DNA from: JBELMB01 sp042088665
GTDB lineage: Bacteria; Pseudomonadota; Alphaproteobacteria; Rhodobacterales; Rhodobacteraceae
Assembly: GCA_042088665.1 (NCBI GenBank)
Contig: JBELMB010000026.1
Coordinates: 1-43,693 of the forward strand
Direction of reading: 5' to 3'
DNA length: 43,693 nucleotides
The notes beneath the pieces were generated by a model, which saw only the letters and a list, made by a program, of their open reading frames with translations, had not been told where the DNA came from and did not search any database. Shown in pieces: positions 25,017 through 34,520 of the stretch. Position numbers and translations under genes: made by a program. Each line of letters opens with the position of its first letter. The stretch's first letter is position 1.

Positions 25017-26594
25017 ATGGCAGACCTTCTTCCCGTGCGCCGCGCGCTGATTTCCGTATCCGACAAGACGGGCCTGCCGGAGCTGGCCCGGGCGTTGGTC
25101 GACATGGGGGTCGAGCTGCTGTCCACCGGTGGATCTGCCGCGATGATCCGCGACGCCGGTCTGCCGGTGCGCGACGTGGCCGATGTCACCGGCTTTCCGG
25201 AGATGATGGACGGCCGGGTCAAGACATTGCATCCGGCGGTGCATGGCGGGCTGCTGGCGCTGCGCGACAAGGCTGATCACCTTGAGGCCATGGAGACACA
25301 TGGCATCGGCCCGATCGATCTGTTGGTGGTGAACCTCTACCCGTTCGAGGAAACCGTGGCCAAGGGCGCGGATTACGACACCTGCATCGAGAACATCGAC
25401 ATCGGCGGCCCGGCGATGATCCGGGCGGCGGCCAAGAACCATGCCTTTGTCACCACCGTGGTGGATGTCGAGGATTACGGCACGGTGCTGGAGGCGTTGC
25501 AGGCGGGCGGCACGGATCTGGGCTTTCGCCAGAAGATGGCGCAGATCGCCTATGCGCGCACGGCGGCCTACGACGCGGCGGTTTCCAACTGGATGGCGGC
25601 GGCGATTGGTGAGACCACGCCGCGGCGGCGGGTTTTTGCCGGGACGCTGTCGCAGGCGTTGCGCTATGGTGAGAACCCGCATCAGCAGGCCGCCTTTTAC
25701 ACCGATGGCAGCGCCGCGCCGAGCCTCGCCAATGCGCGGCAGCTTCAGGGCAAGGCGCTGAGCTACAACAACATCAACGACACCGATGCGGCGTTTGACC
25801 TGATCAGCGCATTTGACCCGGCGGATGGCCCGGCCTGCGCGATCATCAAGCACGCCAACCCCTGTGGCGTGGCGTTGGGGGGCTCCCTGCGGGAGGCCTA
25901 TGAAAAGGCGTTCGACTGTGACCGGACCTCTGCCTTTGGCGGGATCGTGGCGCTGAACGGGCCGTTGGACGGACCCACGGCAGAGAAGATCTGCGAGATC
26001 TTTACCGAAGTGGTCATTGCCCCCGGCGCGGATGCGGCGGCGCGCGCGGTCTTTGCGGCCAAGAAGAACCTGCGGCTCTTGCTGACCGAGGGGCTGGGAA
26101 ATGCCGCTGCGCCGGGGCTGGCCTACCGGCAGGTGGGCGGCGGGCTGCTGGTGCAGGACCGCGACGTCGGTGTGCCCGAGGCGTTCAAGGTGGTCACGCG
26201 GCTGGCCCCGAGCGCGGCCCAGATGGCCGATCTGCGCTTTGCCTGGGCGGTGGCCAAACATGTGAAATCCAATGCCATCGTCTATGTCCGTGACGGCGCG
26301 ACCGTCGGTGTCGGCGCGGGTCAGATGAGCCGCGTGGACAGCGCGCTGATCGCCGCCCGCAAGGCCGAGCGCATGGCCGAGGCGCTGGGCCTGCCCGCGC
26401 CCCTGACGCAGGGATCGGCGGTGGCTTCCGATGCCTTCTTTCCCTTCCCTGACGGGCTGATGGAAGCTGCGGCGGCGGGGGCCTCCTGCGTGATCCAGCC
26501 CGGTGGGTCGATGCGCGACGACGATGTGATCGCCGCCGCCGATGAGGCCGGTCTGGCGATGGTCTTTACCGGTATGCGGCACTTTCGCCATTAA
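25017..26594 (+). CDS. purH: Bifunctional AICAR formyltransferase / IMP cyclohydrolase
   Basis: The product is 525 aa, full length. The N-terminal MGS-like IMP cyclohydrolase domain (about residues 8-150) has ISVSDKTG and LLSTGGSA and GRVKTLHP. The C-terminal AICAR transformylase domain includes KHANPCGVA, KSNAIVYV, GAGQMSRVDS and FFPFPDG. It performs the last two steps of de novo purine synthesis, formylating AICAR with 10-formyl-THF and closing the ring to IMP. Note that one-carbon folate units are also produced by the demethylases earlier in the window. The ATG at 25017 has GGAGA upstream. Confidence 0.97.
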   Translation: MADLLPVRRALISVSDKTGLPELARALVDMGVELLSTGGSAAMIRDAGLPVRDVADVTGFPEMMDGRVKTLHPAVHGGLLALRDKADHLEAMETHGIGPIDLLVVNLYPFEETVAKGADYDTCIENIDIGGPAMIRAAAKNHAFVTTVVDVEDYGTVLEALQAGGTDLGFRQKMAQIAYARTAAYDAAVSNWMAAAIGETTPRRRVFAGTLSQALRYGENPHQQAAFYTDGSAAPSLANARQLQGKALSYNNINDTDAAFDLISAFDPADGPACAIIKHANPCGVALGGSLREAYEKAFDCDRTSAFGGIVALNGPLDGPTAEKICEIFTEVVIAPGADAAARAVFAAKKNLRLLLTEGLGNAAAPGLAYRQVGGGLLVQDRDVGVPEAFKVVTRLAPSAAQMADLRFAWAVAKHVKSNAIVYVRDGATVGVGAGQMSRVDSALIAARKAERMAEALGLPAPLTQGSAVASDAFFPFPDGLMEAAAAGASCVIQPGGSMRDDDVIAAADEAGLAMVFTGMRHFRH

Positions 26595-27040
26595 GATCTG
26601 TGCGATCCGGGGTCGCGGTTGCGCGATCTGCCTTGGTGCCTTTGAGACCTGCGCGACCGGGGGCGTGCCCCGGTGCGCGCGGCCTTTGGCCTGTCTGCGC
26701 CGGGGGGGCGTGCGGGGTGCATCCGGGGGGCCTCTGGGCCGTGATCGGCCTGTTTTTGGGCATGAGGCCGGGGCCGGACCCGGTCGAGGGGAGGGCGCGC
26801 CGCCAGAGGCGTTCACACTGCCGGATGATCGCGCGTTGACACAGAACCGTAGGTTGTACGCGCCGCGCCAGTCCCCTAAGTGCGGGTTGTGGGAAGGGAT
26901 AGCGATGCCAGCATGGCGGTCGTTCTGTGCGCAGGCGCAGGGCAGCGCCGCGCAGGTGCGCGCGACGTGGCGGAATTGCCTTCATTGTGCCCTATCAAGA
27001 TCTTCTCCAAGACCTTAACACAGCGCAAAGCTGAGGCGAA
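26595..27040. other. Intergenic stretch between purH and lspA
   Basis: In these 446 bp I find no supported gene, clear terminator or repeat array. A TTGACA hexamer lies at 26835-26840 but no good -10 box follows at 16-18 nt. The stretch is very G-rich on the plus strand. Confidence 0.5.
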
Positions 27041-27562
27041 ATGAACGAGACGGCAGTGGCACGCAGGCAGAACACAACCCTTCCCGGCAATTTGCGCCTG
27101 GTCTGGTGGGTCAGTCTGGCGATCTTTGTGATCGACCAGGCTGTGAAATTCTGGATCGTGCATTTTATGGGGCTGGCCACGCGGCTGAGCATCGACGTCC
27201 TGCCGCCCTATCTGAATCTGCGCATGGCATGGAACTACGGGATCAACTTTGGCCTGCTGGCCGGAGAGGCCGAAGCGACAAAATGGATCCTGATTTCCGT
27301 CGCGCTGGGCATCGTGCTTTTTGTGCTGGTCTGGATGCGGCGCGACCCGCCGGGGGTGCTGGGCCTGATCTCTGCCGGGATGCTGATCGGGGGCGCGCTG
27401 GGCAATGTTGTGGACCGGGTGCTCTACGGGGCGGTGGCGGATTTCCTGAACATGTCCTGTTGCGGTTTCACCAACCCTTATGCGTTCAACGTGGCGGACA
27501 TCGCCATTTTCGCCGGGGCCTTTGGTCTGGTGCTCTTTCCATCGGCAAAAAACCGCGCGTGA
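27041..27562 (+). CDS. lspA: Lipoprotein signal peptidase (signal peptidase II)
   Basis: The product is 173 aa with four hydrophobic segments. The two catalytic aspartates are Asp125 in GNVVDRVLYGAVADFL and Asp153 in FNVADIAIF, and the N-terminal VIDQAVKFW is conserved. It cleaves signal peptides of diacylglyceryl-modified prolipoproteins in the inner membrane. The next gene, 52 bp away, encodes a predicted lipoprotein, so substrate and processing enzyme are neighbours. Confidence 0.95.
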   Translation: MNETAVARRQNTTLPGNLRLVWWVSLAIFVIDQAVKFWIVHFMGLATRLSIDVLPPYLNLRMAWNYGINFGLLAGEAEATKWILISVALGIVLFVLVWMRRDPPGVLGLISAGMLIGGALGNVVDRVLYGAVADFLNMSCCGFTNPYAFNVADIAIFAGAFGLVLFPSAKNRA

Positions 27563-27614
27563 CGTTGGGCTTAGGATGGGGTACACACCCCCAGACTTTG
27601 ACGTGGAGGTGGAG

Positions 27615-28151
27615 ATGCGACTCGCGCATCTGGCAAAATTCGGGATGCTGGCGGTCTTTGTGCTGGTGTCGGCCTGCAGCACGTGGGGCGAGCGAGAGCC
27701 GCGCCCGCTGAACGATTTGCGCAACCGTTCCGGTGAGCCGGAAGAGTTTTCCATCGTTCCGAACAAGCCGCTTGTCACCCCGCCGAGCTTCAGCGAATTG
27801 CCGGACCCGACACCGGGGCAGGGCAACCTGACGGACCAGACGCCCAAGGCGGATCTGGTGGCGGCGCTGGGTGGAAACCCCGCGCGGTTGCAACCGGGCA
27901 GCGGTGTGGGCGCGGGCGATCAGGCGCTGGTCAAGCAGGCCAGCCGCAACGGGACCGATCCGGAAATCCGCGAAAAGCTGGCCTCTGAGGATCAGGAATT
28001 CCGCGTGCGTCGTGGGCGGTTCAGCTGGTCCGTGCTTCCGGATGGCGACTATGACCGCGCTTATCGTGGCGAAAAGCTGAACCCCTATTCATGGCTGCGG
28101 CGCTACCGCAATGCCGGCGCGCATACACCTGCGGCCCCTCCGGGCGAGTGA
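27615..28151 (+). CDS. DUF3035 family lipoprotein
   Basis: The product is 178 aa. The N-terminus is a lipoprotein signal: a hydrophobic stretch then the lipobox LVSACS with Cys21 as the lipidated residue. The mature part has the DUF3035 character: PRPLNDLRNRSGEPEEFSIV soon after the Cys, a proline-rich segment, and NPYSWLRRYR near the end. Function is unknown. GGAGGTGGAG stands directly before the ATG. Likely in an operon with lspA; a hairpin follows 29 bp after the stop codon. Confidence 0.85.
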   Translation: MRLAHLAKFGMLAVFVLVSACSTWGEREPRPLNDLRNRSGEPEEFSIVPNKPLVTPPSFSELPDPTPGQGNLTDQTPKADLVAALGGNPARLQPGSGVGAGDQALVKQASRNGTDPEIREKLASEDQEFRVRRGRFSWSVLPDGDYDRAYRGEKLNPYSWLRRYRNAGAHTPAAPPGE

Positions 28152-28545
28152 TCTTTTTCAGCTGACTGGATGACGTGACGCCGGCCGCTTGGCCGGGGCT
28201 TTTGGTGTGTCTGGTGTCGGTTTTGGGGGGCTGGCTGGCTCGGGGCGTGACCTCACATTGATCCATGTCTGGCTCCAGTTCTGATCTGAGTGCTGATCTG
28301 CCGGGGCGGGAGGTCCCCGCCGGTGGTGGGGGTTTTGTCCGTCGGGCCGCCTGCGCGATTCGTGTCAATGGGCGGGCGCTCGTGCCACAAAAGGGTCTAT
28401 TGGCGTTTCGCGCCGTCGGGTGGCTTGTGTCCCGGGGGCCGGTATGCTTGCTCACGGAGCGATCACGAAACCGCACGCGTGCTTGAAGTCTTTGGTTGCG
28501 GGCGTACCTATTGATACATTCTTCTCACAGGAAAGAGGACCGTCG
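28152..28545. other. Intergenic stretch between lipoprotein and protease genes
   Basis: This is a 394-bp stretch. Apart from the hairpin near its start I see no gene or repeat. TTGATACATTC lies about 35 bp upstream of the protease start, but no confident promoter can be assigned. Confidence 0.5.
28181..28205 (+). terminator. Probable Rho-independent terminator after DUF3035 gene
   Basis: CCGGCC and GGCCGG pair around GCTT, followed by GGCTTTTGG. The stem is 6 bp and the T-run 4 nt, so it is of moderate strength. Confidence 0.55.
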
Positions 28546-29895
28546 ATGCGTCATTTCCCCCTGGTACTCTCGTTGACACTGGCCCCATTGGCTGCGCTGA
28601 CGGCAACGTCCGCAGCCGCCGAAGCGCCGGTCACCACCTTCACCCTGGACAATGGCATGGAGGTGGTGGTCATCGAAGATCACCGTGCCCCGGCCGTGGA
28701 ACACATGGTCTGGTATCGCGCCGGATCCGCGGATGAACCAAAGGGGGTTTCAGGGATCGCGCATTTCCTTGAACACCTGTTGTTCAAGGGCACGCAGACC
28801 CTCGAGCCCGGCGAGTTCTCTGCCACGGTGGCGGCCAATGGCGGCACCGACAATGCCTTTACCAGCGTGGACACCACCGCCTATCACCAGCGCGTGGCGG
28901 CGGATCGGCTGGGGTTGATGATGCAGATGGAGGCTGACCGCATGGTCAACCTGCAGATCACCGAAGAAGATATCCTCACCGAGCGCGGCGTGATCCTCGA
29001 AGAGCGCAACCAGCGGGTGGAGAACGACCCCGGCGCGCTGATGCGGGAACAGGCGCAGGCGGCGCTTTATATCAACCATCCTTATGGCACACCGATTATC
29101 GGCTGGCGCCACGAGATGGAACAGCTGGATATGGGCGATGCGCTGGCCTTTTATGACGCGCATTATGCGCCGAACAACGCGATCCTGATCGTGGCGGGTG
29201 ACGCGGACCCGGATGAGGTGCGCGCCCTTGCGGAAACGCATTATGGTCCGATCCCGGCAAACCCGGACATCACCGCGCGCGCCCGTCCGCAGGAGCCGCC
29301 GCATCTGGGCGAGCGCCGCCTTGTGCTGCGCGACCCGCGGGTGTCCTCGCCTTACATCACGCGCAGCTATCTTGCGCCGGAGCGGGATCCGGGCGCGCAG
29401 GAGAAGTCCGCCGCGCTGACCATCCTTGCCGAAGTGCTGGGGGGTGGGCAGACCTCTGTGCTGAACCAGAAACTGCAGTTCGAGCAGCAGAAGGTGGTCT
29501 ATACCAGCGCCTTTTACCGGGGCGTTTCGCTGGACGACACGAGCTTTTCGCTGGTGGCGGTGCCAGCGCCGGGGGTGAGCCTAGATGAGGCAGAGGCGGC
29601 CATGGACGCGGCCGTCGCCGAATTCATCGAGGAAGGTGTGGATCCGGCCCAGCTGGAGCGGATCAAGTTCCAGCTCAAGGCCTCTCGCGTGTATGCGCAG
29701 GACAATGTCAGCCGGTTGGCGCGACGCTACGGCATGGCACTGACCGCCGGGCTGACCCTGGACGACATCACGGCCTGGCCGCAGATCCTGCAAGACGTGA
29801 CCGAAGAAGACGTGATCGAGGCCGCGCGCGCGATCTTTGATGCGAAGAAATCCGTCACCAGCCATCTGATGACCAGCGAGGAGATCACCCAATGA
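28546..29895 (+). CDS. M16-family zinc metallopeptidase, catalytic subunit
   Basis: The product is 449 aa. It has an N-terminal signal peptide (to about residue 25, ending SAAAEA). The inverted zinc motif HxxEH is HFLEH (His73, Glu76, His77), and the third ligand is a glutamate near 152-153 in VILEERNQRVE. The protein is therefore a periplasmic pitrilysin-type peptidase. It overlaps the following M16 gene by 4 bp (ATGA). The second protein lacks the zinc motif, so the two probably form a heterodimer like other bacterial M16B pairs. Substrates are unknown. Confidence 0.92.
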   Translation: MRHFPLVLSLTLAPLAALTATSAAAEAPVTTFTLDNGMEVVVIEDHRAPAVEHMVWYRAGSADEPKGVSGIAHFLEHLLFKGTQTLEPGEFSATVAANGGTDNAFTSVDTTAYHQRVAADRLGLMMQMEADRMVNLQITEEDILTERGVILEERNQRVENDPGALMREQAQAALYINHPYGTPIIGWRHEMEQLDMGDALAFYDAHYAPNNAILIVAGDADPDEVRALAETHYGPIPANPDITARARPQEPPHLGERRLVLRDPRVSSPYITRSYLAPERDPGAQEKSAALTILAEVLGGGQTSVLNQKLQFEQQKVVYTSAFYRGVSLDDTSFSLVAVPAPGVSLDEAEAAMDAAVAEFIEEGVDPAQLERIKFQLKASRVYAQDNVSRLARRYGMALTAGLTLDDITAWPQILQDVTEEDVIEAARAIFDAKKSVTSHLMTSEEITQ

Positions 29896-31217
29896 GCTTT
29901 ATAAAGCGTTTTGTCTGGACCGTTGGCCTGATCTGCGCCGCCGGTGTCGCGCAGGCCGAAGTGGCGATCCAGGAAGTCGAAAGCCCGGGCGGGTTCAAGG
30001 CATGGCTCGTCGAGGAGCCGTCGATCCCCTTTGTCGCGCTGGAACTGCGGTTCAAGGGTGGGGCATCGCTTGACCTGCCGGGCAAGCGCGGGGCCACGAA
30101 CCTGATGGTCGGTCTGCTGGAAGAAGGCGCCGGGGCGTTGGATGCGCAGGGCTTTGCCGCCGCCAAGGAGAGCATCGCGACGCGGATCAGTTTCGACATC
30201 GGGGATGACACGGTGGCGATCTCTGCGCGGTTCCTGACGGAAACCCAGGATGAGGCCATCGCGCTGCTGCGCTCTGCGCTGGTGAACCCGAGCTTTGACG
30301 AGACCTCGCTGGAGCGGGTGCGCCGACAGGTGTTGTCGGGCTTGCAGTCGGATGCCACCGACCCCGACGAGATCCTTGGCGGTGCTTTTGACGAGGTGCT
30401 GTTTGGCGATCACCCTTACGGTTCGGACTATGGCGGTACGATGGAAAGTGTCGCGGCGCTGAGCCGGGACGATGTGGTGGCGGCCTTTGACGGGGCGCTG
30501 GCCAAGGACCGGGTCTATGTGGGCGCTGCGGGGGATATCTCTGCCGAGGGTCTGGCGGAGATCATGGACAGCTTGCTGTCGGATCTGCCGGAGACCGGCG
30601 CGCCCCTGCCGGAGCGCGTGGATGTGGCGACGCAGGGCGGTGTCACGGTTGTGCCGTTTGACACGCCTCAGTCGGTCGCGGCCTTCGGCCATGCGGGCAT
30701 GAAGCGCGACGACCCGGATTTCTTTGCGGCTTTCGTGATGAACCAGATCCTGGGCGGCGGTGGGTTCGAGGCCCGGTTGATGCATGAGGTGCGCGAAAAG
30801 CGCGGTCTGACCTATGGCATCTATTCCTACCTTGGCCCGAAGGACCATGCGGAAATCGTCGCCGGGCGCGTGGCCTCTGGCAATGAGAGCATCGCCGAGG
30901 CCATCGAAGTGATCAAGGCGGAGTGGGCCAAGATGGCCAGCGAGGGCGTGACGGAGGCGGAGTTGTCCGCGGCCAAGACCTATCTGACCGGCGCCTATCC
31001 GCTGCGTTTTGACGGCAATGCGCCGATCGCGCGCATTCTCGTGGGCATGCAGATGGACGACCTTGGCATCGACTACGTGAAGACGCGCAACGCCAATGTC
31101 GAGGCGGTGACGCTTGGGGATATTCGCCGGGTTGCGGGTGAACTGCTCAAGCCGGAGGATCTGCACTTTGTTGTGGTGGGTCAGCCGGTCGGTCTGGAAG
31201 GTGCCTTGGGTCAGTAG
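29892..31217 (+). CDS. M16-family protein, non-catalytic partner
   Basis: The product is 441 aa with a signal peptide ending near AGVAQA (residue 22). The position of the HxxEH zinc motif reads NLMVGLLEEGAG, so it cannot bind zinc in the usual way. It keeps EKRGLTYGIYSYLG, the Arg/Tyr motif with which the inactive subunit of M16B heterodimers helps bind peptide. Its start codon overlaps the previous gene's stop, consistent with a one-to-one complex. Confidence 0.9.
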   Translation: MSFIKRFVWTVGLICAAGVAQAEVAIQEVESPGGFKAWLVEEPSIPFVALELRFKGGASLDLPGKRGATNLMVGLLEEGAGALDAQGFAAAKESIATRISFDIGDDTVAISARFLTETQDEAIALLRSALVNPSFDETSLERVRRQVLSGLQSDATDPDEILGGAFDEVLFGDHPYGSDYGGTMESVAALSRDDVVAAFDGALAKDRVYVGAAGDISAEGLAEIMDSLLSDLPETGAPLPERVDVATQGGVTVVPFDTPQSVAAFGHAGMKRDDPDFFAAFVMNQILGGGGFEARLMHEVREKRGLTYGIYSYLGPKDHAEIVAGRVASGNESIAEAIEVIKAEWAKMASEGVTEAELSAAKTYLTGAYPLRFDGNAPIARILVGMQMDDLGIDYVKTRNANVEAVTLGDIRRVAGELLKPEDLHFVVVGQPVGLEGALGQ

Positions 31218-31252
31218 TCTGGTCCCGTGATCCGGGCTGGGGATCTGGGCCG

Positions 31253-31290
31253 ATGGTTTGGGCCCATGGTTTGGGCCCATGGTTTGACCC
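31253..31290. repeat. 13-bp tandem repeats (ATGGTTTGGGCCC), three units
   Basis: There are two exact units and a third shortened one (ATGGTTTGACCC), 35 bp after the M16 stop codon in a convergent gap. The TTTGGGCC core is shared with the 12-bp array at 39255. Confidence 0.75.
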
Positions 31291-31345
31291 GGTCACGCGC
31301 ACCATCGGTTTGTGCCCTGATCGCAAGGCGCAAGGGCTGCAACGG

Positions 31346-31365
31346 GCGCGGGGTCAACCCCGCGC
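31346..31365. repeat. CGCGGGG-tetraloop-CCCCGCG hairpin, copy 3
   Basis: GCGCGGGG and CCCCGCGC pair over 8 bp around TCAA and are followed by TAC, as at 15528. It lies between the M16 pair and a strong terminator. Confidence 0.6.
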
Positions 31366-31387
31366 TACGGGGCGGTGCGCATGAGAA

Positions 31388-31411
31388 GGGCGGGGAGGTC
31401 CCCGCCCTTTT
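31388..31411 (+). terminator. Strong Rho-independent terminator of the M16 operon
   Basis: GGGCGGGG and CCCCGCCC form an 8-bp GC-only stem around AGGT, directly followed by TTTT. It is 170 bp after the M16 stop codon and faces the convergent dapA gene. Confidence 0.75.
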
Positions 31412-31480
31412 GTCGTCTTGTCTGGCTGGTCCGTGGCTTTGACTGACGGGCGCGTGCCCGGTCACCCAGCGGTCTGCCGG

Positions 31481-32353
31481 TCAGAGCAGGCCGGCATGGG
31501 CCAGTGCGGCGTCAACCTTGGCGCGGGTCGCCTCTGTCAGGGGCATCAGCGGCAGGCGCACATCCTCACTGCACAGTCCCAATTTGGACATGGCGTATTT
31601 CGCACCACACAGGCCCGGTTCGGTGAAGATGGCCTGATGCAGGGGCATGAGTTTGTCCTGCAGGTCCAGCGCCTTGGCATAATCGCCCGCGAGGCAGGCC
31701 TCTTGCAGTTGCGCGCAAAGGGCCGGTGCGGCATTGGCCGTGACCGAGATGCAGCCGACGCCGCCCTGGGCGTTGAAGCCATGGGCGGTGGCGTCCTCAC
31801 CGGAGATCTGCAGGAAGTCCGGCCCGCAGGTGATGCGCTGTTCGCAGACGCGGGCGAGATCGCCGGTGGCGTCCTTGACCCCGACAATCCGGGGGAGTTT
31901 CGCCAGTTCGCCCATCGTCGCCGGGGACATGTCCACCACGGAGCGACCGGGGATGTTGTAGATGATGATCGGCAGGTCCGCACAATCATGCAGGGCCGAG
32001 AAATGCGCGATCAGCCCGGCCTGCGTGGGCTTGTTGTAGTAGGGCGTCACAACGAGTGCCGCACTGGCGCCAACAGACGCGGCGTGCTGAACGAATCGCA
32101 TCGCCTCCGCGGTGTTGTTGGACCCTGCGCCCGCGATCACCGGCACGCGGCCTGCGGCGGCGGCGACGACGGTCTCGATGACCTTTTCATGCTCTTCGTG
32201 GCTGAGCGTGGGGCTTTCGCCGGTGGTGCCCACGGGCACCAGGCCGTGGCTGCCCTGATCCACGTGCCAGTCGACAAGGCGTTTGAGCGTGTCGAAATCC
32301 ACGGAACCGTCTTTGAACGGTGTCACCAGGGCTGGCATAGATCCCTTGAACAT
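31481..32353 (-). CDS. dapA: 4-hydroxy-tetrahydrodipicolinate synthase
   Basis: The product is 290 aa. Schiff-base Lys160 is in IVGVKDATGD, Tyr132 in IYNIPGRS with Arg137, and the GTTGES pyruvate loop is at residues 42-47; TPYYNKPTQ is also present. The enzyme condenses pyruvate with aspartate semialdehyde, the first committed step to diaminopimelate and lysine. AGGAG is 8 nt before the ATG. It is divergent from the lytic transglycosylase gene; both products serve cell-wall metabolism. Confidence 0.95.
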   Translation of the reverse strand: MFKGSMPALVTPFKDGSVDFDTLKRLVDWHVDQGSHGLVPVGTTGESPTLSHEEHEKVIETVVAAAAGRVPVIAGAGSNNTAEAMRFVQHAASVGASAALVVTPYYNKPTQAGLIAHFSALHDCADLPIIIYNIPGRSVVDMSPATMGELAKLPRIVGVKDATGDLARVCEQRITCGPDFLQISGEDATAHGFNAQGGVGCISVTANAAPALCAQLQEACLAGDYAKALDLQDKLMPLHQAIFTEPGLCGAKYAMSKLGLCSEDVRLPLMPLTEATRAKVDAALAHAGLL

Positions 32354-32518
32354 CTCTCATACTCCTCTCGTCGGGTGGTTATTCACGTCATCGGGGGTTT
32401 CCGCTTGGACGCGGGGGGGGATTTCCGCCGGGGCGCGGGATTGTGAGTTGATGCCCTGCCGTCGCGCTTTATCCTCCCGGGTGCGTCTATTCCTTTTCAT
32501 CACTGGAAATGCAAGCTT

Positions 32519-34477
32519 ATGTCGCGACTCCTTGCTGTGCTGCTGTTTCTGAGTTCCGCCCTGGCCGTTCATGCCCAGGAGGCCGGGTCCTCGCTTGCGG
32601 GGGCCATGCAAAGCCTGCGCGAGGGCAATTGGGCCGCCGCGCAGATCACCGCGCGCGGTGACGGGCAGATCGCCGTGGACATCATCCTGTGGCACGCGCT
32701 GCGCGCCGGGCGGGGGGATTCGGTGGAAGTGCAGGATTTCATCGCCCGCAACCCGGACTGGCCGGGGATGCCATTCCTGCGCGAGAAATCCGAAGTGGTC
32801 ATGGCGGAGACCTCGCATGCAGAGGTGAAGGCCTTTTTCGAGGATTACCAGCCGCAGACCGGGGCCGGAGCGCTGGCGCTGGCGCGCGCGCATATGGCCG
32901 AGGGGCAGGAAGGGCTGGCGCAGGCGGACATCGTGCTGGCCTGGTTGACGTTGTCCATGTCGGGGGACGAGCGGCGCGTCTTCCTTGAGACCTGGGGCCA
33001 GATCCTGGGCGGATTGCATGCGACGCGGCTGGACATGGCGCTGTGGAAGGGCTGGAGCCAGAACGCCCGGGCCATGCTGCCCTATGTCGACGAGGGCTGG
33101 CAGGCGCTCGCCGAGGCGCGGATGGCCCTGCGGTCCGGGTCCGGCAATGTGGACACGCTGATCGAGAACGTCCCTGAGGTGCTGCGGGAAAACTCTGGTC
33201 TGGCCTATGAGCGGTTTCTCTGGCGGGTCAAGAAAGGGCGCCGCGCGGAGGCGATCGACCTGCTCAAGGCGCGGTCGGCCAGTCTGTCGGGCCTGGGGGA
33301 GCCCTGGGCCTGGGCGCGCGAGCGCCGGGATCTGGCGCGGCGCACCATGCGGGCCGGGCGCCATGCAGAGGCCTATGAGATTGCGTCGCGTCACTACCTC
33401 GTCGAGGGGCGGGATTACGCGGACCTGGAGTGGTTGTCAGGCTATCTTGCCTTGCGCTTTTTGAACCAGCCAGAGCAGGCGGCAGAGCATTTCCGCAATG
33501 TTCGCGGTGCCGTCTGGACGCCGATTTCCATCGGCCGGGCCGGCTATTGGCTGGGTCGGGCAGAAGAGGCGCTGGGCAACACCGAGGCGGCGCAGGCGGC
33601 CTATGCGGATGGCGCGGCTTATCAGACGTCGTTTTACGGATTGCTGGCGGCAGAGCGCGGCGGGCTTGTTGCGGATCCACTCTTGTCGGGGACAGAGGCG
33701 TTTCCGGCATGGGCTGAGGCAGAGTTTGTCGACACCGGCGTCTACAAGGCGGCGATCCTGCTGCTGGCCGCGGGGGAGATGGATCTCGCAGAGCGGTTTC
33801 TGACGCATCTGGCCGAATCGCTGGACCGTGAAGGCATCGGGCAATTGGGGGCCATGCTTGTAGCGTTCAATCTGCCGCATATCCAGGTCATGCTGGGCAA
33901 GCGCGCGGCGCGTCTTGGTCTGGAACTGGCCGGGCCGTACTATGCGTTGCACAGCCAGGTGACGGAGACCGATTACCCCGTCCCCAAGGAATTGGTGCTT
34001 GCCATTGCGCGGCGCGAATCGGAATTCGACCCCGAAGTGATCTCTGGCGCCGGGGCGCGGGGGTTCATGCAGTTGATGCCGGGAACGGCCCGCGAAATGG
34101 CGGGGGATCTTGGGCTGGACTACGATTCGGGGCGGTTGCTGAGCGATCCGGCGTATAACGCGACGCTTGGCTCGACCTATCTGGCGGAACTGTCCGAGAT
34201 GTTTGACGGCAACGCCGTGATGATGGCGGCGGGCTACAACGCGGGACCCTCCCGGCCGAATCGTTGGATGGAGCTGTTTGGCGACCCGCGGCAAGGGGCG
34301 GTGGATGTGATCGACTGGATCGAATTCATTCCCTTCGACGAGACGCGCAACTACGTGATGCGGGTGACGGAGAGCCTGCCGGTTTACCGCGCGCGGCTGG
34401 GACAAGCGCCGCATCCGGTGCCTTTCAGCGAGGAGTTGGTGGGCCGCACGATGCCGGTTCTTGCGATGGGGCAGTAG
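32519..34477 (+). CDS. Soluble lytic murein transglycosylase
   Basis: The product is 652 aa, similar in size to Slt70. A signal peptide ends at VHAQ (about residue 20). A long superhelical alpha domain (about 30-470) precedes a C-terminal SLT lysozyme-like domain: catalytic Glu500 in IARRESEFDP, GARGFMQLMPGTA, and AAGYNAGP. It cleaves the glycan strands of peptidoglycan with formation of 1,6-anhydro ends in the periplasm. The start lies 166 bp from divergent dapA. Confidence 0.93.
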   Translation: MSRLLAVLLFLSSALAVHAQEAGSSLAGAMQSLREGNWAAAQITARGDGQIAVDIILWHALRAGRGDSVEVQDFIARNPDWPGMPFLREKSEVVMAETSHAEVKAFFEDYQPQTGAGALALARAHMAEGQEGLAQADIVLAWLTLSMSGDERRVFLETWGQILGGLHATRLDMALWKGWSQNARAMLPYVDEGWQALAEARMALRSGSGNVDTLIENVPEVLRENSGLAYERFLWRVKKGRRAEAIDLLKARSASLSGLGEPWAWARERRDLARRTMRAGRHAEAYEIASRHYLVEGRDYADLEWLSGYLALRFLNQPEQAAEHFRNVRGAVWTPISIGRAGYWLGRAEEALGNTEAAQAAYADGAAYQTSFYGLLAAERGGLVADPLLSGTEAFPAWAEAEFVDTGVYKAAILLLAAGEMDLAERFLTHLAESLDREGIGQLGAMLVAFNLPHIQVMLGKRAARLGLELAGPYYALHSQVTETDYPVPKELVLAIARRESEFDPEVISGAGARGFMQLMPGTAREMAGDLGLDYDSGRLLSDPAYNATLGSTYLAELSEMFDGNAVMMAAGYNAGPSRPNRWMELFGDPRQGAVDVIDWIEFIPFDETRNYVMRVTESLPVYRARLGQAPHPVPFSEELVGRTMPVLAMGQ

Positions 34478-34520
34478 CGGATCGGCCCCGCGGTTAAGGT
34501 TTTGGTAACCCGCGCGTGTG

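Noticed and set aside
28265..28514. Small genes between the lipoprotein and the protease
   Set aside because: Two overlapping short frames have no ribosome-binding site or recognisable sequence.
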